A stretch of DNA of 47,031 nucleotides from DASWHD01 sp036393335 (GCA_036393335.1 DASWHD010000088.1:1-47031); one strand, 5' to 3'. Positions 30,334 to 39,677 are shown, numbered from the stretch's first letter. Made by a program: numbers and translations. The notes: generated by a model from the letters alone, not told the origin.

Positions 30334-30561
30334 TTAGTATTCGTCGGGGGTTAGGGTGCGCATGGACAGGGCGTGGATCTCCCCGCCCATGCGGTCGCCG
30401 AGGGCGGCGTAGACCATCTGGTGCTGCTCGACCATGGTCTTGCCGGCAAACGCGGGAGAGACGATCACGGCGGTGAAGTGCTCGCCGTCGCCGTCCACCT
30501 CGGCGCGACACTCCGCCAGACCCGCCTCGATCCATCCCTTGATGTCCGCCGCATCCACCAT
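30334..30561 (-). CDS. BolA/IbaG-family protein
   Basis: 75 residues: DIKGWIEAGLAECRAEVDGDGEHFTAVIVSPAFAGKTMVEQHQMVYAALGDRMGGEIHALSMRTLTPDEY shows the BolA fold with the conserved VEQHQMVYAAL helix; the short length and GDGxHF indicate the IbaG (YrbA) branch. These proteins associate with monothiol glutaredoxins through a bridging 2Fe-2S cluster. ATG 30561 has GGAG 6 bases upstream. Forms a two-gene unit with grxD. Confidence 0.92.
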   Translation of the reverse strand: MVDAADIKGWIEAGLAECRAEVDGDGEHFTAVIVSPAFAGKTMVEQHQMVYAALGDRMGGEIHALSMRTLTPDEY

Positions 30562-30936
30562 GGTGTTCTCCTGTGTAGGTTTTTTGCATGCCGCCCTGCG
30601 CGGCCACGAGGCCATGACCTCGGCAGGTCGGGGAGAGGCATAGTCGGCAACCGACCTCTTCAAAGAAAGAGCGCGGGCCGTTTGAGCTTGCGCGTGGTGC
30701 TCGCACGCAAGGGTGACGCCACTTGCCACGGATCGCAGCCCTCGAACGGCCGACTCGCCCGTGGTTCGACGTGTGCCAGATGCCCCTTACCCGTATTGCT
30801 CCCGTCATCTCCCCGTGTTATCCAACCGCCTGCACAAACCGGACGCGGGGCCAATGACCGCGCGCCGGGCCTCGCATCTCCAGGTACCGTACACCACAGG
30901 GCGGCGCGATCGGCCGCTGACGAGGAGGAAACGGCC
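30562..30936. other. Divergent gap between ibaG and the OmpA-like gene
   Basis: About 375 bases holding the promoters of the two divergent units. I see no gene, repeat or convincing promoter boxes. The GAGGAGGAA at 30921-30929 is the strong ribosome-binding site of the OmpA-like gene. Confidence 0.5.
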
Positions 30937-32286
30937 ATGCGGAATACAGCGTACGGCACGACCGGCATCGGTTTGTTATTCGGTCTGGCGGCTATGGCGC
31001 TGCCCGCCAGCGGCTGGGCGCAGATGAGGGCAGGCAGCGTCACCCTCTCGCCGATGATCGGCGGCTACGTGTTCGACAAGGACCAGGACCTGGACGACGA
31101 CATCGCCTATGGCCTGGGCCTCGGCTACAACTTCACCGAGCGCCTTGCCGCCGAGGTGATGCTGAACTACGTCGGCACCGACGAGTGGCGCCACGGCGAG
31201 GACGTGAACCTCTACGCCTACCACCTCAGTGGCCTCTACCACTTCAACCCGGACGGGGCCATCGTGCCGTACCTGGCCGTGGGCGCCGGTGCCCTCACCC
31301 TGGAGCAAGAGAGCGGCGGCGAGCGGGACACCGACCCGATGGTCAACTACGGCGGTGGCTTCAAGTTCTTTTTCAATGAAGCGCTCGCCCTGCGCGGCGA
31401 CATCCGCCACGTCTATCCCATGGACGAGGGACGCAACAACCTCCTCTACACCTTCGGCCTGACCTTCGTCTTCGGCGGCGCGGCCGAGCAACCGCCCACG
31501 CCCCCCGCCGACAGCGACGGGGACGGCGTGATTGACTTCCTCGACAATTGCCGGGACACCCCCGCCGGGGTCGTGGTCGACGAGCACGGCTGCCCGAAAG
31601 ACTCCGACGGCGACGGCGTGCACGACGATGCCGACAGGTGCCCTGGCACCCCGGCCGGGACGGTGGTAGGCACGAATGGTTGCCCGAAGGACTCGGACGG
31701 CGACGGCGTGCTCGACGCCGTGGACCGGTGCCCCAACACCCCCGCCGGCACGCCGGTGGATGCCAACGGCTGCGCCAAGGACAGCGACGGCGACGGGGTC
31801 CCGGACGTGACGGACCGCTGCCCCGGCACCCCGGCGGGCACGCCGGTCGGCGTGGACGGCTGCCCGAAGGATTCGGACGGCGACGGCGTCATTGACAGCC
31901 GCGACCAGTGCCCCAGCACACCGGCCGGCGCCAAGGTGGATGCGCGCGGCTGCTGGGTCCTCCAGGGGGTGCGCTTCGATAGCGGCAAGGCGACCCTCAC
32001 CCCGTCCTCCGGCGCCGTGCTCCAGGAGGTCCTTACGGTCCTCAAGCAGAACTCGAGCCTCAAGGTCGAGATCCAGGGCCACACCGACAGCACCGGCTCC
32101 AAGGACCTCAACCAGCGCCTCTCCGAGGCGCGCGCCAAAGCGGTGAAGGCGTACTTCACCGCCAGCGGCATCGACGCCGATCGGCTCACGGTGCGCGGCT
32201 TCGGCCCGGACCGGCCGGCGGCCTCGAACGACACCCAGGAAGGCCGCGCCCAGAACCGGCGCGTGGAGCTCATGCCGCTGCCGTGA
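30937..32286 (+). CDS. OmpA-like outer-membrane protein with five calcium-type repeats
   Basis: 449 residues. Signal peptide (1-29, cleavage after SGWAQ), an eight-strand-type beta barrel (about 30-182), a proline linker, five 30-residue thrombospondin type 3 repeats each opening DSDGDGV with two cysteines (about 191-325), and a C-terminal OmpA peptidoglycan-binding domain (GVRFDSGKATLTPSSGAVL ... IQGHTDSTGSKDLNQRLSEARAKAV ... NRRVEL). Such proteins tie the outer membrane to peptidoglycan; the repeats bind calcium in related proteins. GAGGAGG upstream supports ATG 30937. It heads a block of envelope genes. Confidence 0.93.
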   Translation: MRNTAYGTTGIGLLFGLAAMALPASGWAQMRAGSVTLSPMIGGYVFDKDQDLDDDIAYGLGLGYNFTERLAAEVMLNYVGTDEWRHGEDVNLYAYHLSGLYHFNPDGAIVPYLAVGAGALTLEQESGGERDTDPMVNYGGGFKFFFNEALALRGDIRHVYPMDEGRNNLLYTFGLTFVFGGAAEQPPTPPADSDGDGVIDFLDNCRDTPAGVVVDEHGCPKDSDGDGVHDDADRCPGTPAGTVVGTNGCPKDSDGDGVLDAVDRCPNTPAGTPVDANGCAKDSDGDGVPDVTDRCPGTPAGTPVGVDGCPKDSDGDGVIDSRDQCPSTPAGAKVDARGCWVLQGVRFDSGKATLTPSSGAVLQEVLTVLKQNSSLKVEIQGHTDSTGSKDLNQRLSEARAKAVKAYFTASGIDADRLTVRGFGPDRPAASNDTQEGRAQNRRVELMPLP

Positions 32287-32297
32287 GGCGTTAGCAG

Positions 32298-32351
32298 GCC
32301 GAGCCGCGCCGCTCCCCAATCCCGGTGGGGGCGACGCGCGGCATCGGCTGA
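32298..32351 (+). terminator. Long imperfect hairpin after the OmpA-like gene
   Basis: GCCGAGCCGCGCCGCTCCCC pairs imperfectly with GGGGGCGACGCGCGGC followed by ATCGGC. It begins 11 bases after the stop. There is no T-run, so attenuation or 3'-end protection is as likely as full termination. Confidence 0.35.
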
Positions 32352-32388
32352 GCCACGCGCAACCCAACCGCGTGCCATCGGAGGCGCC

Positions 32389-32913
32389 ATGCTGCGTCCC
32401 TTGCTGAAGCTCCTGCGGGTCCTCAATTCCGAGACGCGACCGGCGCAGATCAGCCTCGCCGTGTGCTTCGCCATGGTGGCCGGGCTCACGCCCCTGGCGA
32501 GCCTGCACAACCTCTTGGTCCTCCTGCTGGTGCTGGTCGTGCGGGTCAACCTCTCCGCCTTCCTCCTGGGGCTCGCGCTGTTTTCCGGTCTCGGCTACGT
32601 CCTCGACCCGTCCTTCCACACCCTCGGACTGGCGCTGCTCCAGGCACCGGCCCTACACGCAACCTGGACCGCCCTTTACAACACGACCCTCGCGCGGCTC
32701 GAGCACTTCAACAACACGGTGGTGATGGGTAGCCTGGCAGTCGCCCTCGCCGCCTTCCTACCGCTGTTCTTGGTCGGCAATACCCTGATCCGGCGCTACC
32801 GCGACCACGTTCTCGCGTGGGTGCGCAAGACCCGCCTGGTGCAGGCCCTGAAGGCCACCAAGCTCTACAACACCTACCGCGCGGTCTCGGCCCTGAGAGG
32901 AGACGTGGGATGA
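32389..32913 (+). CDS. TIGR03546-type inner-membrane protein
   Basis: 174 residues, mainly hydrophobic, with about four helices: ISLAVCFAMVAGLTPLASLHNLLVLLLVLVV, LSAFLLGLALFSGLG, and MGSLAVALAAFLPLFLVGNTLI, ending in a basic tail. The opening LRPLLKLLRVLNSETRPAQISLA and its overlap (ATGA) with a TIGR03545 gene match the pair TIGR03546/TIGR03545 known from gammaproteobacteria; function uncharacterised. The N-terminus resembles DUF2062 proteins. Tight coupling means the two are made together. Confidence 0.82.
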   Translation: MLRPLLKLLRVLNSETRPAQISLAVCFAMVAGLTPLASLHNLLVLLLVLVVRVNLSAFLLGLALFSGLGYVLDPSFHTLGLALLQAPALHATWTALYNTTLARLEHFNNTVVMGSLAVALAAFLPLFLVGNTLIRRYRDHVLAWVRKTRLVQALKATKLYNTYRAVSALRGDVG

Positions 32914-34721
32914 GCTGGATCCGCTGGCAGGGATTGCTCGTCTTCCTGACCGTCGTCGCCGGCCTGACCGCCGCGGTCGCCTTCATCGCCGGCCCCCTGG
33001 TCAAGTGGACCATCGAGGGCGCCGGCACCCGGGCGGTCGGGGCGCGGGTGGAGGTGGGCGACGCGCACCTCTCCTTCTTACCCCTCGGCCTCGTCGTGGC
33101 CGACCTCCAGGTCACCAACCCCGAAGCGCCGATGACCAACGCCGTGCAAATCGACCGCATCGAGCTCGGCGTCGAACCTCTTCCCCTGCTCCGGCGCAAG
33201 GTAATCATCCCGGCGCTGGAGGCGGTCGGGGTCCGACCCAACACGCCGCGCGCCCGCTCCGGGGCCTTGCCCGGCCGGGAGGCGACCCAGGAGGAGACGC
33301 CCTCCCGGCCGTTGGCCGGCCTCCCCCTGCCCGGCATCGACCTGCCGAGCCCGCGGCAGCTCCTCGACCAGGAGGACCTGGCCTCGGTCGCGCTCGCCCA
33401 ACAGCTCCAGGCCGACGTGCAACAGCGCCAGGCGGCGTGGCGGGAACGGCTCGCGGCCCTCCCGGACCAGGAGAAGCTGGCCGAGTATCGGGCGCGGCTG
33501 GACCGGTTGAAGGTGGTCAAGAAGGACCCGCAGGCACTCCTCACCCTGCGCGCGGACTTGCAGGCGCTGCAAGCCGACCTGGGCAGCGACCTCAAGGGGC
33601 TGGGCGACGCCAGAGACGGGCTCAAGGACGACCTCGCCACCCTCCGCACGCGTGTCGCCGCGGTGCGCGCGGCGCCACAGCAGGACGTGACACGGCTGAA
33701 GGAGAAGTACGCCCTGTCCGGAGAGGGGCTGAGCAACGTCAGCCACGCCCTGTTCGGTAACCGCATCTCCGGCTGGGTGGACACGGCGGTCACCTGGTAC
33801 CGGCGCCTGGCTCCCTACCTGGAGCGTCGGTCCGCGGCGACTGGCAAGAAGGAGCCCGCGCCGCGGCGGGAACGAGCCGGCGGCATCGACCTGCGCTTCC
33901 CGGAGCACGACCCGCTGCCCGACTTCCTGATCCGCACCGCCCAGGTCTCGGTGGTGTTGCCGGCGGGTACGGTGGCCGGCCGTATCAACGACATCACTCC
34001 CGATCAGGACGTCCTCGGCCGGCCCCTCACCTTCGACTTCGCCTCCGACGCCTTGCAGGGGATGAAGGGACTGACCCTCGCCGGCGCCCTCAACCACATC
34101 GATCCGCAGCAGCCCCGCGACACCGCCGACCTCACGGTGCGCGGCTACCGCGCCAGCGGCGTCGAGCTGGTGAAGAGCGACGCCCTGGGCCTCACCCTGG
34201 CAGAGGGCGCCGCGGACATCGCTCTCCACGCCGACCTGCGCGCCGGGGAGCTCGGCGCCAAGGGGAGCGCGGCCCTGGACGGGGTGCGGTTCGCCACCAC
34301 GACGGAGTCCAAGGGGGGCCTCGCCGCGAGCGTCGCCGCAGCCCTCGATGACGTGCGGCGGTTTCGTCTCGACGGTGAGGTATCGGGCACCGCCACCGAC
34401 TACGACCTGCGCCTGAGCTCGGACCTCGACCGGGTGCTCAAGGACGCCTTCGGCAAGCAGCTCAAGGCACGCGCCGCGGAATTCGAGACCCAGCTAACCG
34501 CTGCACTCGCCGAGCGCCTCGCGGGGCCGCTCGGCGCGGTGGAAGGACAGGTCGGCGAGCTCGGCCTCCTGGACGGCGACCTGCAAGCCCGACTGACGGA
34601 GGGCAACGTCGTGCGCGACGAGATCGAGAAGCGGCTCAAGGAGGCGGTGGCCGGCAAGATCGAGGAGAAGCTCGGCGGCGGGCTCAAGGAACGCCTCGGC
34701 GGCAAGCTGCCGGGGTTCTAA
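32910..34721 (+). CDS. TIGR03545-type AsmA-like envelope protein
   Basis: 603 residues anchored by one N-terminal helix (about 8-30), then an AsmA-like entry region: RAVGARVEVGDAHLSFLPLGLVVADLQVTNPEAPMTNAVQIDRIELGVEPLPLLRRKVII. Residues about 150-270 are charged and helical with leucine spacing, consistent with a coiled coil. The remaining part is predicted beta-rich with repeats of the AsmA kind. The C-terminus (EEKLGGGLKERLGGKLPGF) resembles that of the AsmA protein at 35887. Start ATG 32910 overlaps the preceding stop. Likely periplasmic, possibly a lipid-transfer groove by analogy with AsmA-like proteins; that is inference. Confidence 0.82.
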   Translation: MSWIRWQGLLVFLTVVAGLTAAVAFIAGPLVKWTIEGAGTRAVGARVEVGDAHLSFLPLGLVVADLQVTNPEAPMTNAVQIDRIELGVEPLPLLRRKVIIPALEAVGVRPNTPRARSGALPGREATQEETPSRPLAGLPLPGIDLPSPRQLLDQEDLASVALAQQLQADVQQRQAAWRERLAALPDQEKLAEYRARLDRLKVVKKDPQALLTLRADLQALQADLGSDLKGLGDARDGLKDDLATLRTRVAAVRAAPQQDVTRLKEKYALSGEGLSNVSHALFGNRISGWVDTAVTWYRRLAPYLERRSAATGKKEPAPRRERAGGIDLRFPEHDPLPDFLIRTAQVSVVLPAGTVAGRINDITPDQDVLGRPLTFDFASDALQGMKGLTLAGALNHIDPQQPRDTADLTVRGYRASGVELVKSDALGLTLAEGAADIALHADLRAGELGAKGSAALDGVRFATTTESKGGLAASVAAALDDVRRFRLDGEVSGTATDYDLRLSSDLDRVLKDAFGKQLKARAAEFETQLTAALAERLAGPLGAVEGQVGELGLLDGDLQARLTEGNVVRDEIEKRLKEAVAGKIEEKLGGGLKERLGGKLPGF

Positions 34722-34787
34722 CCGGCGGGACGTCGCTGCATGCGACGCCCAGACCGACGCACACGGTCCCAACCCGGAGGAAACACC

Positions 34788-35627
34788 ATGGACATCAACT
34801 TCGATCCGACGGATCTCATCAACCGGCTCACCGAGCTGCTCTCCACCTGGGGCCTGAAGGTGGTGGGCGCCATCGCGGTGCTGGTCATCGGCATGATGGT
34901 GGCCAAGACGATCCGCGGCTCGATGAGTCGGGGCCTGGCCAGGACCAAGCTCGACCCGACCCTCATCCCGTTCCTCTCGGGCATGGTCTACTACACGGTG
35001 GTGGCCTTCGTGGTCACCGCGGTGCTGGGCCTGTTCGGCATCCAGACCACCTCCCTCATCGCCCTCCTAGGTGCCGCCGGCCTGGCCGTCGGTCTGGCGT
35101 TGCAGGGCACCCTGGGGAATTTTTCCGCAGGGGTGATGTTGCTCATCTTCCGGCCGTTCCGCGCGGGCGACTTCGTGGAGGCGGGAGGCGTCGCAGGTAG
35201 CGTGCAGGAGATCGGAATCTTCTCCACCACCCTCGCCACGCCGGACAACGTACGCATCATCGTCCCCAACTCCTCGGTCTACGGCCAGACCATCAAGAAC
35301 TACGCGGCCAACCCCACGCGCCGTAACGACATGGTGTTCGGCATCTCCTACAGCGACGACGTCGGCGTCGCCATCGACACGATCAGCCGGATCCTGAGCG
35401 CCGACGAGCGGGTCCTCGAGGAACCGGCGCCGGTGGTGGCGGTGAGCGAGTTGGGCGACTCCTCGGTTAACTTGGTGGTGCGCCCCTGGTGCAAGAAGGA
35501 GGACTACTGGGCCCTGCGTTTCGATCTGAATCGCACGCTAAAGGCGGAGCTCGAGGCGGCCGGCTGCTCCATTCCCTTCCCGCAACGCGACGTGCATCTC
35601 TTCACGGTGGAAAAGAGCCCGGCGTAG
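34788..35627 (+). CDS. mscS: Small-conductance mechanosensitive channel MscS
   Basis: 279 residues, close to E. coli MscS (286). Three N-terminal helices, the pore helix ALLGAAGLAVGLALQGTLGNFSAGVMLLIFRPFR (about 85-118) with the glycine/alanine packing motif, and a C-terminal beta plus alpha/beta cytoplasmic cage (IVPNSSVYGQTIKNYA). It relieves turgor under hypo-osmotic shock. GGAGG lies 9 bases upstream of ATG 34788. Third gene of the envelope run after TIGR03546/TIGR03545, 66 bases after the latter. Confidence 0.94.
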   Translation: MDINFDPTDLINRLTELLSTWGLKVVGAIAVLVIGMMVAKTIRGSMSRGLARTKLDPTLIPFLSGMVYYTVVAFVVTAVLGLFGIQTTSLIALLGAAGLAVGLALQGTLGNFSAGVMLLIFRPFRAGDFVEAGGVAGSVQEIGIFSTTLATPDNVRIIVPNSSVYGQTIKNYAANPTRRNDMVFGISYSDDVGVAIDTISRILSADERVLEEPAPVVAVSELGDSSVNLVVRPWCKKEDYWALRFDLNRTLKAELEAAGCSIPFPQRDVHLFTVEKSPA

Positions 35628-35661
35628 CGCTGGGACCCGTGGCTCAACCGCGCCGGACCCG

Positions 35662-35826
35662 CATTTCCTTACCGGTGCGGCACCGGTCGAGGATGAGAAA
35701 GGGGGTTGGGGAGCGGAGGGTGGGGGATGTGGGAAAGGATGGAAGATGGGAAGAGATCCACTGGCCAGCGGCCAACCTTCCCCCATCCCGCACCCCTCAT
35801 CCCCCATCCCCCATCCCCTTTTCGCG
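35662..35826. repeat. Purine-rich/pyrimidine-rich inverted repeat
   Basis: A strongly purine-biased stretch (35690-35758, runs such as GGGGAGCGGAGGGTGGGGGA) is mirrored by a pyrimidine-rich stretch (35775-35822, CCCCCATCCC repeats), able to fold into a hairpin. At its left edge CCCGCATTTCCTTACC (35660-35675) looks like a decayed end of the 230-bp element. It lies in the convergent gap between mscS and the AsmA gene and holds no gene. Confidence 0.5.
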
Positions 35827-35886
35827 CCCTCTGCTCCCAGCAGCTTGGCGCAAGCGCCGCTCGCAGGCCAAGCGAACGGTACCTGG

Positions 35887-38715
35887 CTATCGGGGGCGAA
35901 ACCCCTTCAGCCCCTCCTTGAGGGTGTCGCGCAGCTCCTCCGGGAGCTTTTCCTTGAGGCGCTTGTCGATCGCCTTCTCGAGGCGCTTCTTTGCTTCGCT
36001 CTCGGCGCGCTCCTTGACCGCGCCGCGCAGGTCCGGCCGGTACGAAAGCTGGGCGAAGGGACCGGTGATGCGCACGGGAATCGGGATCCCCGCCAGGTCG
36101 GCGATCTCCTTCCCGCCCTGGCCGGTGCCTGTGGCGACTACCGTGGCGGTGACCACGTAGTCCATCTCCCCGCGCACGAGGTCCACCTCGCCTGCACCCG
36201 TGACGCGCAGCAGGGGTGACTTGGCGATGAGGTCGTCGTTCTTGACCTGGCCGTTGGCGATCTGCGCGGTGCCACGCAGCTCGGTGAAGTCGGTCTGCTC
36301 CACCTCCCGCACCGGCGCGGCGGCCTGCCCCTTGACGACGTTCAGGGTTGCCTCGGCTTCGCGCAGGAGACGACCGATGTTAATTCCCTTGACCGCACCG
36401 TCGGTTACCCGCGCCTCGGCCGTGCCGCTCAAGGTACGGGTAAGCTCTGCCGTGCCGTTTCCCCGTGCCGTCACCTTGGCATGGAGCGTGGCCTTCCCCG
36501 AGAGGCGATCCTCGCCGACCGCGTCGCGCAACAACGCCCCCGCGTCCACCTCGGAGAGGGTCTCTTCCAGCCGTACGACCGGCACCGGCCCGCGCGCGTC
36601 CAACGCCACGTCCCCCTGGTACGTCCCGCCGTAGAGACGCGCCTCGGCCGGATGGAGTCGCAACTCGCCGTCGTGGGCCGCGAGGGTGAGTCGCAGGTCA
36701 CGCACCTTCACGTTGGTGGCCTTGAGCCGGCCGACGCGCAGAGTCGCATCCACGTTGAGGGCACGGAGGGTGTCGAGCGGCAAGTCCGTGGCGGCACCGG
36801 CCGTGGCGCCGGGGCTGGCAGCCGGCGGCGGCGCCGTTCCGGCAGCGGTCGCCGGGGGCAGGTAGCGGTCGGCATCGAGGGCGTCGAGAGCAATGTCGCA
36901 CCGTACCGCCGGCGTGGCGAAGTCCCGCACCGCGACGCTCCCGGTGGCCTGCGAGTCGTCCACGGTCAGCGCGACGTCGGTCAGCTCCACGCCGTTGGCG
37001 GAGCCGCTGAAGCGGGTCGTCAGCGCCGCCCGGGTGAGGACCTTGGGATCGGCGGTAGCCGGGGGCGCCTGGCCGAGATCCGCAAGGAGCTGGCGCGGAT
37101 TGAAGGCGGCGACCGTCGCGTTTCCCGACGCGGACGGCGTGGAGAGCAGATTGGCCACCTGCAGGTCGGCGGCGATGGCGAGCCCCAGGAGGCGCAGCTG
37201 GAGATCAGCGAGAGTCGCGGTCTCGGCGGCGAGGTCGGCAGTCACCGGGGTCGAGAGGGTCGCCGCGAGCTTGCCGTGTGGCAAGGCGGCGCCGCGCAGC
37301 TCGGCGGTCACTCGCAGCCGGTCCGAATGAAGGCGCGGCCCGGTGAGATCGAGGTCGGCCGCGCCGGCGAGGGTGACATCCCCCGCCACACCACCCGGCT
37401 CCCCCGTGCGCGGCGCGGCGTGCAGCTCGATTGTGAGGTCGGCGATCCGGGCAACCATCTCCTGCAGGTCGAGGGCGACCGTGGTGCTCGCGCGCACGTC
37501 GACCCGTTCCACCGGCAGGGAGGCGCCACGCACCTCGGCGGTGAGCCGTGCCGGAGCGACGCGCAGCCGCCGTGCGGCGAGGTCTAGCTCGACGCCGCCC
37601 TGCAGGTCCCCCCGTCCGCCGATGGCTCCCCCCGCCGGGCCATAGGCTGCCGCAATGGTGAGCTGCGCGACGCGGATGGTCTGCCGGCCCAGGTCGGCGG
37701 CCACATCGCCAGCGATGGTGACGTTCGTCCCCGCACCCAACGGGTTCCCGTCACCGGGCTGCACGACGAAGTGCAGGCCGTGGGTGGCGAGCTGTCTTGC
37801 AACCAGGTCGAGATCCACCGCGCCCATGGCCGTGATCTTGCCGGCGAGCGACCCGGCCGGGGGTGGTGTCTCCACGCCGAGGCGCAGGCCAGTCACCTGC
37901 ACACTACTGTGGGTGAGATCGACACCGATCGCCGCGGCCAGGTCCACCGTCGCCTCTCCACCCGGCACAATCCCGCCGCGCAGGGTCGTGACCAGCCGGG
38001 CATCCGTCACCGCGATCCGCTGATGCTCGCGGGCGGCCTCGACCACGCCGCCGACCTTGACCTGCCCCGTGAGCGCCGGGGTATCGCTCTCCAGGTCGCA
38101 GGCGAGGTCGACGCGCACCGGTGCTTCCAATTGCAGCGCGCCGGTCCGGAGGTCCAGGTGAGAGACGGTGTAGCGGGTACCGGCCATCCCGTCTTGCCAC
38201 ACCAGCCGGGCGTCGCGGACATCGAGGCCGCCCAGGGCGAAGGCCGCGATGGGCGGTGGGCCCTCGGCGGCAGGGGCGGGAGGCTGCGCTCCACCCGGCG
38301 GCGCTGCCTGCCGCGCCACCAGGTCGTCCCAGTTGCTGCGCCCCGCCGGGTCCCGGGCGAGGTTGAGCACGAGCCCGTCCACCACCACCGTATCCATCGC
38401 CAGTCGCCGCCGGAGCAGCGGCAACACCTTGACCCGCACCTGTAGCTCCGCGAGCCGGGCGAACGGCGCATCCCCAAAACCCGGGGCGTTCGCTAGCTCC
38501 ACCTTGCCGACCCGTACGCCCAGCCACGGGAAGAGGGCGAGCTTCAGGTCCCCCTCGATATGCAGCTCGCGGCCAATTCTGGCGCTGGCGATGGCGGTGA
38601 TCCGGTCCTTGTAGTCGTTGGGATCGAACAACAGCGCCAGACCCACCGCGGCGATCACCACCAGCACGACCACGGTGCCGACCGCCAGGGCGATCGTCTT
38701 GAGCACGCGCTTCAT
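35887..38715 (-). CDS. AsmA family protein
   Basis: About 942 residues, longer than E. coli AsmA (617). N-terminal anchor helix (about 8-30), then LLFDPNDYKDRITAIASARIGRELHIEGDLKLALFPWLGVRVGKVELANAPGFG, the AsmA N-terminal signature; middle part is a long series of beta-rich repeats with low-complexity Ala/Pro linkers; C-terminal part has TLSGTAEARVTDGAVKGINIGRLLREAEATL and GIPIPVRITGPFAQLSYRPDL, the AsmA C-terminal domain. AsmA-like proteins are implicated in moving phospholipid between membranes. ATG 38715 (MKRVLKTIALAVG) is chosen over a GTG five codons upstream. Gene is followed 3' by the convergent mscS. Confidence 0.9.
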   Translation of the reverse strand: MKRVLKTIALAVGTVVVLVVIAAVGLALLFDPNDYKDRITAIASARIGRELHIEGDLKLALFPWLGVRVGKVELANAPGFGDAPFARLAELQVRVKVLPLLRRRLAMDTVVVDGLVLNLARDPAGRSNWDDLVARQAAPPGGAQPPAPAAEGPPPIAAFALGGLDVRDARLVWQDGMAGTRYTVSHLDLRTGALQLEAPVRVDLACDLESDTPALTGQVKVGGVVEAAREHQRIAVTDARLVTTLRGGIVPGGEATVDLAAAIGVDLTHSSVQVTGLRLGVETPPPAGSLAGKITAMGAVDLDLVARQLATHGLHFVVQPGDGNPLGAGTNVTIAGDVAADLGRQTIRVAQLTIAAAYGPAGGAIGGRGDLQGGVELDLAARRLRVAPARLTAEVRGASLPVERVDVRASTTVALDLQEMVARIADLTIELHAAPRTGEPGGVAGDVTLAGAADLDLTGPRLHSDRLRVTAELRGAALPHGKLAATLSTPVTADLAAETATLADLQLRLLGLAIAADLQVANLLSTPSASGNATVAAFNPRQLLADLGQAPPATADPKVLTRAALTTRFSGSANGVELTDVALTVDDSQATGSVAVRDFATPAVRCDIALDALDADRYLPPATAAGTAPPPAASPGATAGAATDLPLDTLRALNVDATLRVGRLKATNVKVRDLRLTLAAHDGELRLHPAEARLYGGTYQGDVALDARGPVPVVRLEETLSEVDAGALLRDAVGEDRLSGKATLHAKVTARGNGTAELTRTLSGTAEARVTDGAVKGINIGRLLREAEATLNVVKGQAAAPVREVEQTDFTELRGTAQIANGQVKNDDLIAKSPLLRVTGAGEVDLVRGEMDYVVTATVVATGTGQGGKEIADLAGIPIPVRITGPFAQLSYRPDLRGAVKERAESEAKKRLEKAIDKRLKEKLPEELRDTLKEGLKGFRPR

Positions 38716-38747
38716 GGAGGGCTCAGGCACCAGTAGGCAAGGGGCGT

Positions 38748-39509
38748 TTACGGCTGCGCCTCGGCGATCTCGTAGACCACCTGCACGCTCGCGTGCACCG
38801 TCACGTCCCCCGGGGTGATCGGCGGCACGGCCGCCGCAATCTTCAGGTCCATGGCCTCGGCCATCATAGCCGGCCGTACGGGTCGCGGCACGGCGGCGGC
38901 CTCATCCAGGCCGAGGGAGAGGACGCCCACCAGGCGCACGGAGGAGGCCGCCGCCAGGGCCCGAGCATCGGCGATCGCATTGGCCGCCGCCGCGGCGATG
39001 GCGGCACCGCGGTGGCGGCGCGGATCGGCGAGGTCGAAGACGATCGAGTCCACGGTGTTGGCGCCCGCGTCGCTAGCGGCGCCGATCAGCTTGCCGGCCA
39101 GGTCGATCTTGGAGGTCTTGACCCGCACCCGATTGGTTACCGTGTAGCCGACGATGTGCGGACGCCAGTCGTCCGCGACCGGGTTCCGCGGCCGCGGGGA
39201 CCACTGGGGTTGGATCTCAAATTGGCCGGTCTCGTAGTCATCCTCGCTCAATCCAGCCGCGGCCAGGGCGCGTACCACCTGCTTCATCTTTGCGGTGTTG
39301 TGATCGAGGGCCTCCTGCGCCGCCGCCCCATCCGTGACCACGCCCACGTTGAGGCGCAGTTGATCGGCCGGCACCTCGAGCACCGCCTCACCGTGCACCG
39401 CGAGGCGCGGTGGCCTTTCCTGACCCTCCCCGGCCGCCACCATCGACGGCGCGAGCACCGCCAGCACCGATCCCACCACGAGCCCTGCCATCATCCTTCG
39501 CCGATTCAT
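38748..39509 (-). CDS. SIMPL domain (DUF541) periplasmic protein
   Basis: 253 residues with a signal peptide (MNRRRMMAGLVVGSVLAVLA, cleavage near VAAGE). The mature part RLAVHGEAVLEVPADQLRLNVGVVTDGAAAQEALDHNTAKMKQVVRALAAAGLSEDDYETGQFEIQP is the DUF541/SIMPL pattern, with GYTVTNRVRV and the ending VTVHASVQVVYEI. Relatives such as E. coli YggE reduce oxidative stress by an unknown route. ATG 39509 has GGAGGG upstream. It lies 32 bases upstream of the AsmA gene and is probably cotranscribed with it. Confidence 0.9.
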   Translation of the reverse strand: MNRRRMMAGLVVGSVLAVLAPSMVAAGEGQERPPRLAVHGEAVLEVPADQLRLNVGVVTDGAAAQEALDHNTAKMKQVVRALAAAGLSEDDYETGQFEIQPQWSPRPRNPVADDWRPHIVGYTVTNRVRVKTSKIDLAGKLIGAASDAGANTVDSIVFDLADPRRHRGAAIAAAAANAIADARALAAASSVRLVGVLSLGLDEAAAVPRPVRPAMMAEAMDLKIAAAVPPITPGDVTVHASVQVVYEIAEAQP

Positions 39510-39677
39510 CTCCACCCTCCTGGCCAACCCCGCCGGCCATCGTTGGCGGCGATTGAAACGCCGCGCAGATGCGGCGTAAAGACCCAACCGCCGGTCTCCG
39601 CTCATACTGGCGCGGCCGGGGGTCCCCTCGGGCTGGGGGCGTGGTCGCGGGCGCCGTCTAGCCGGTCACCGAGGGCC

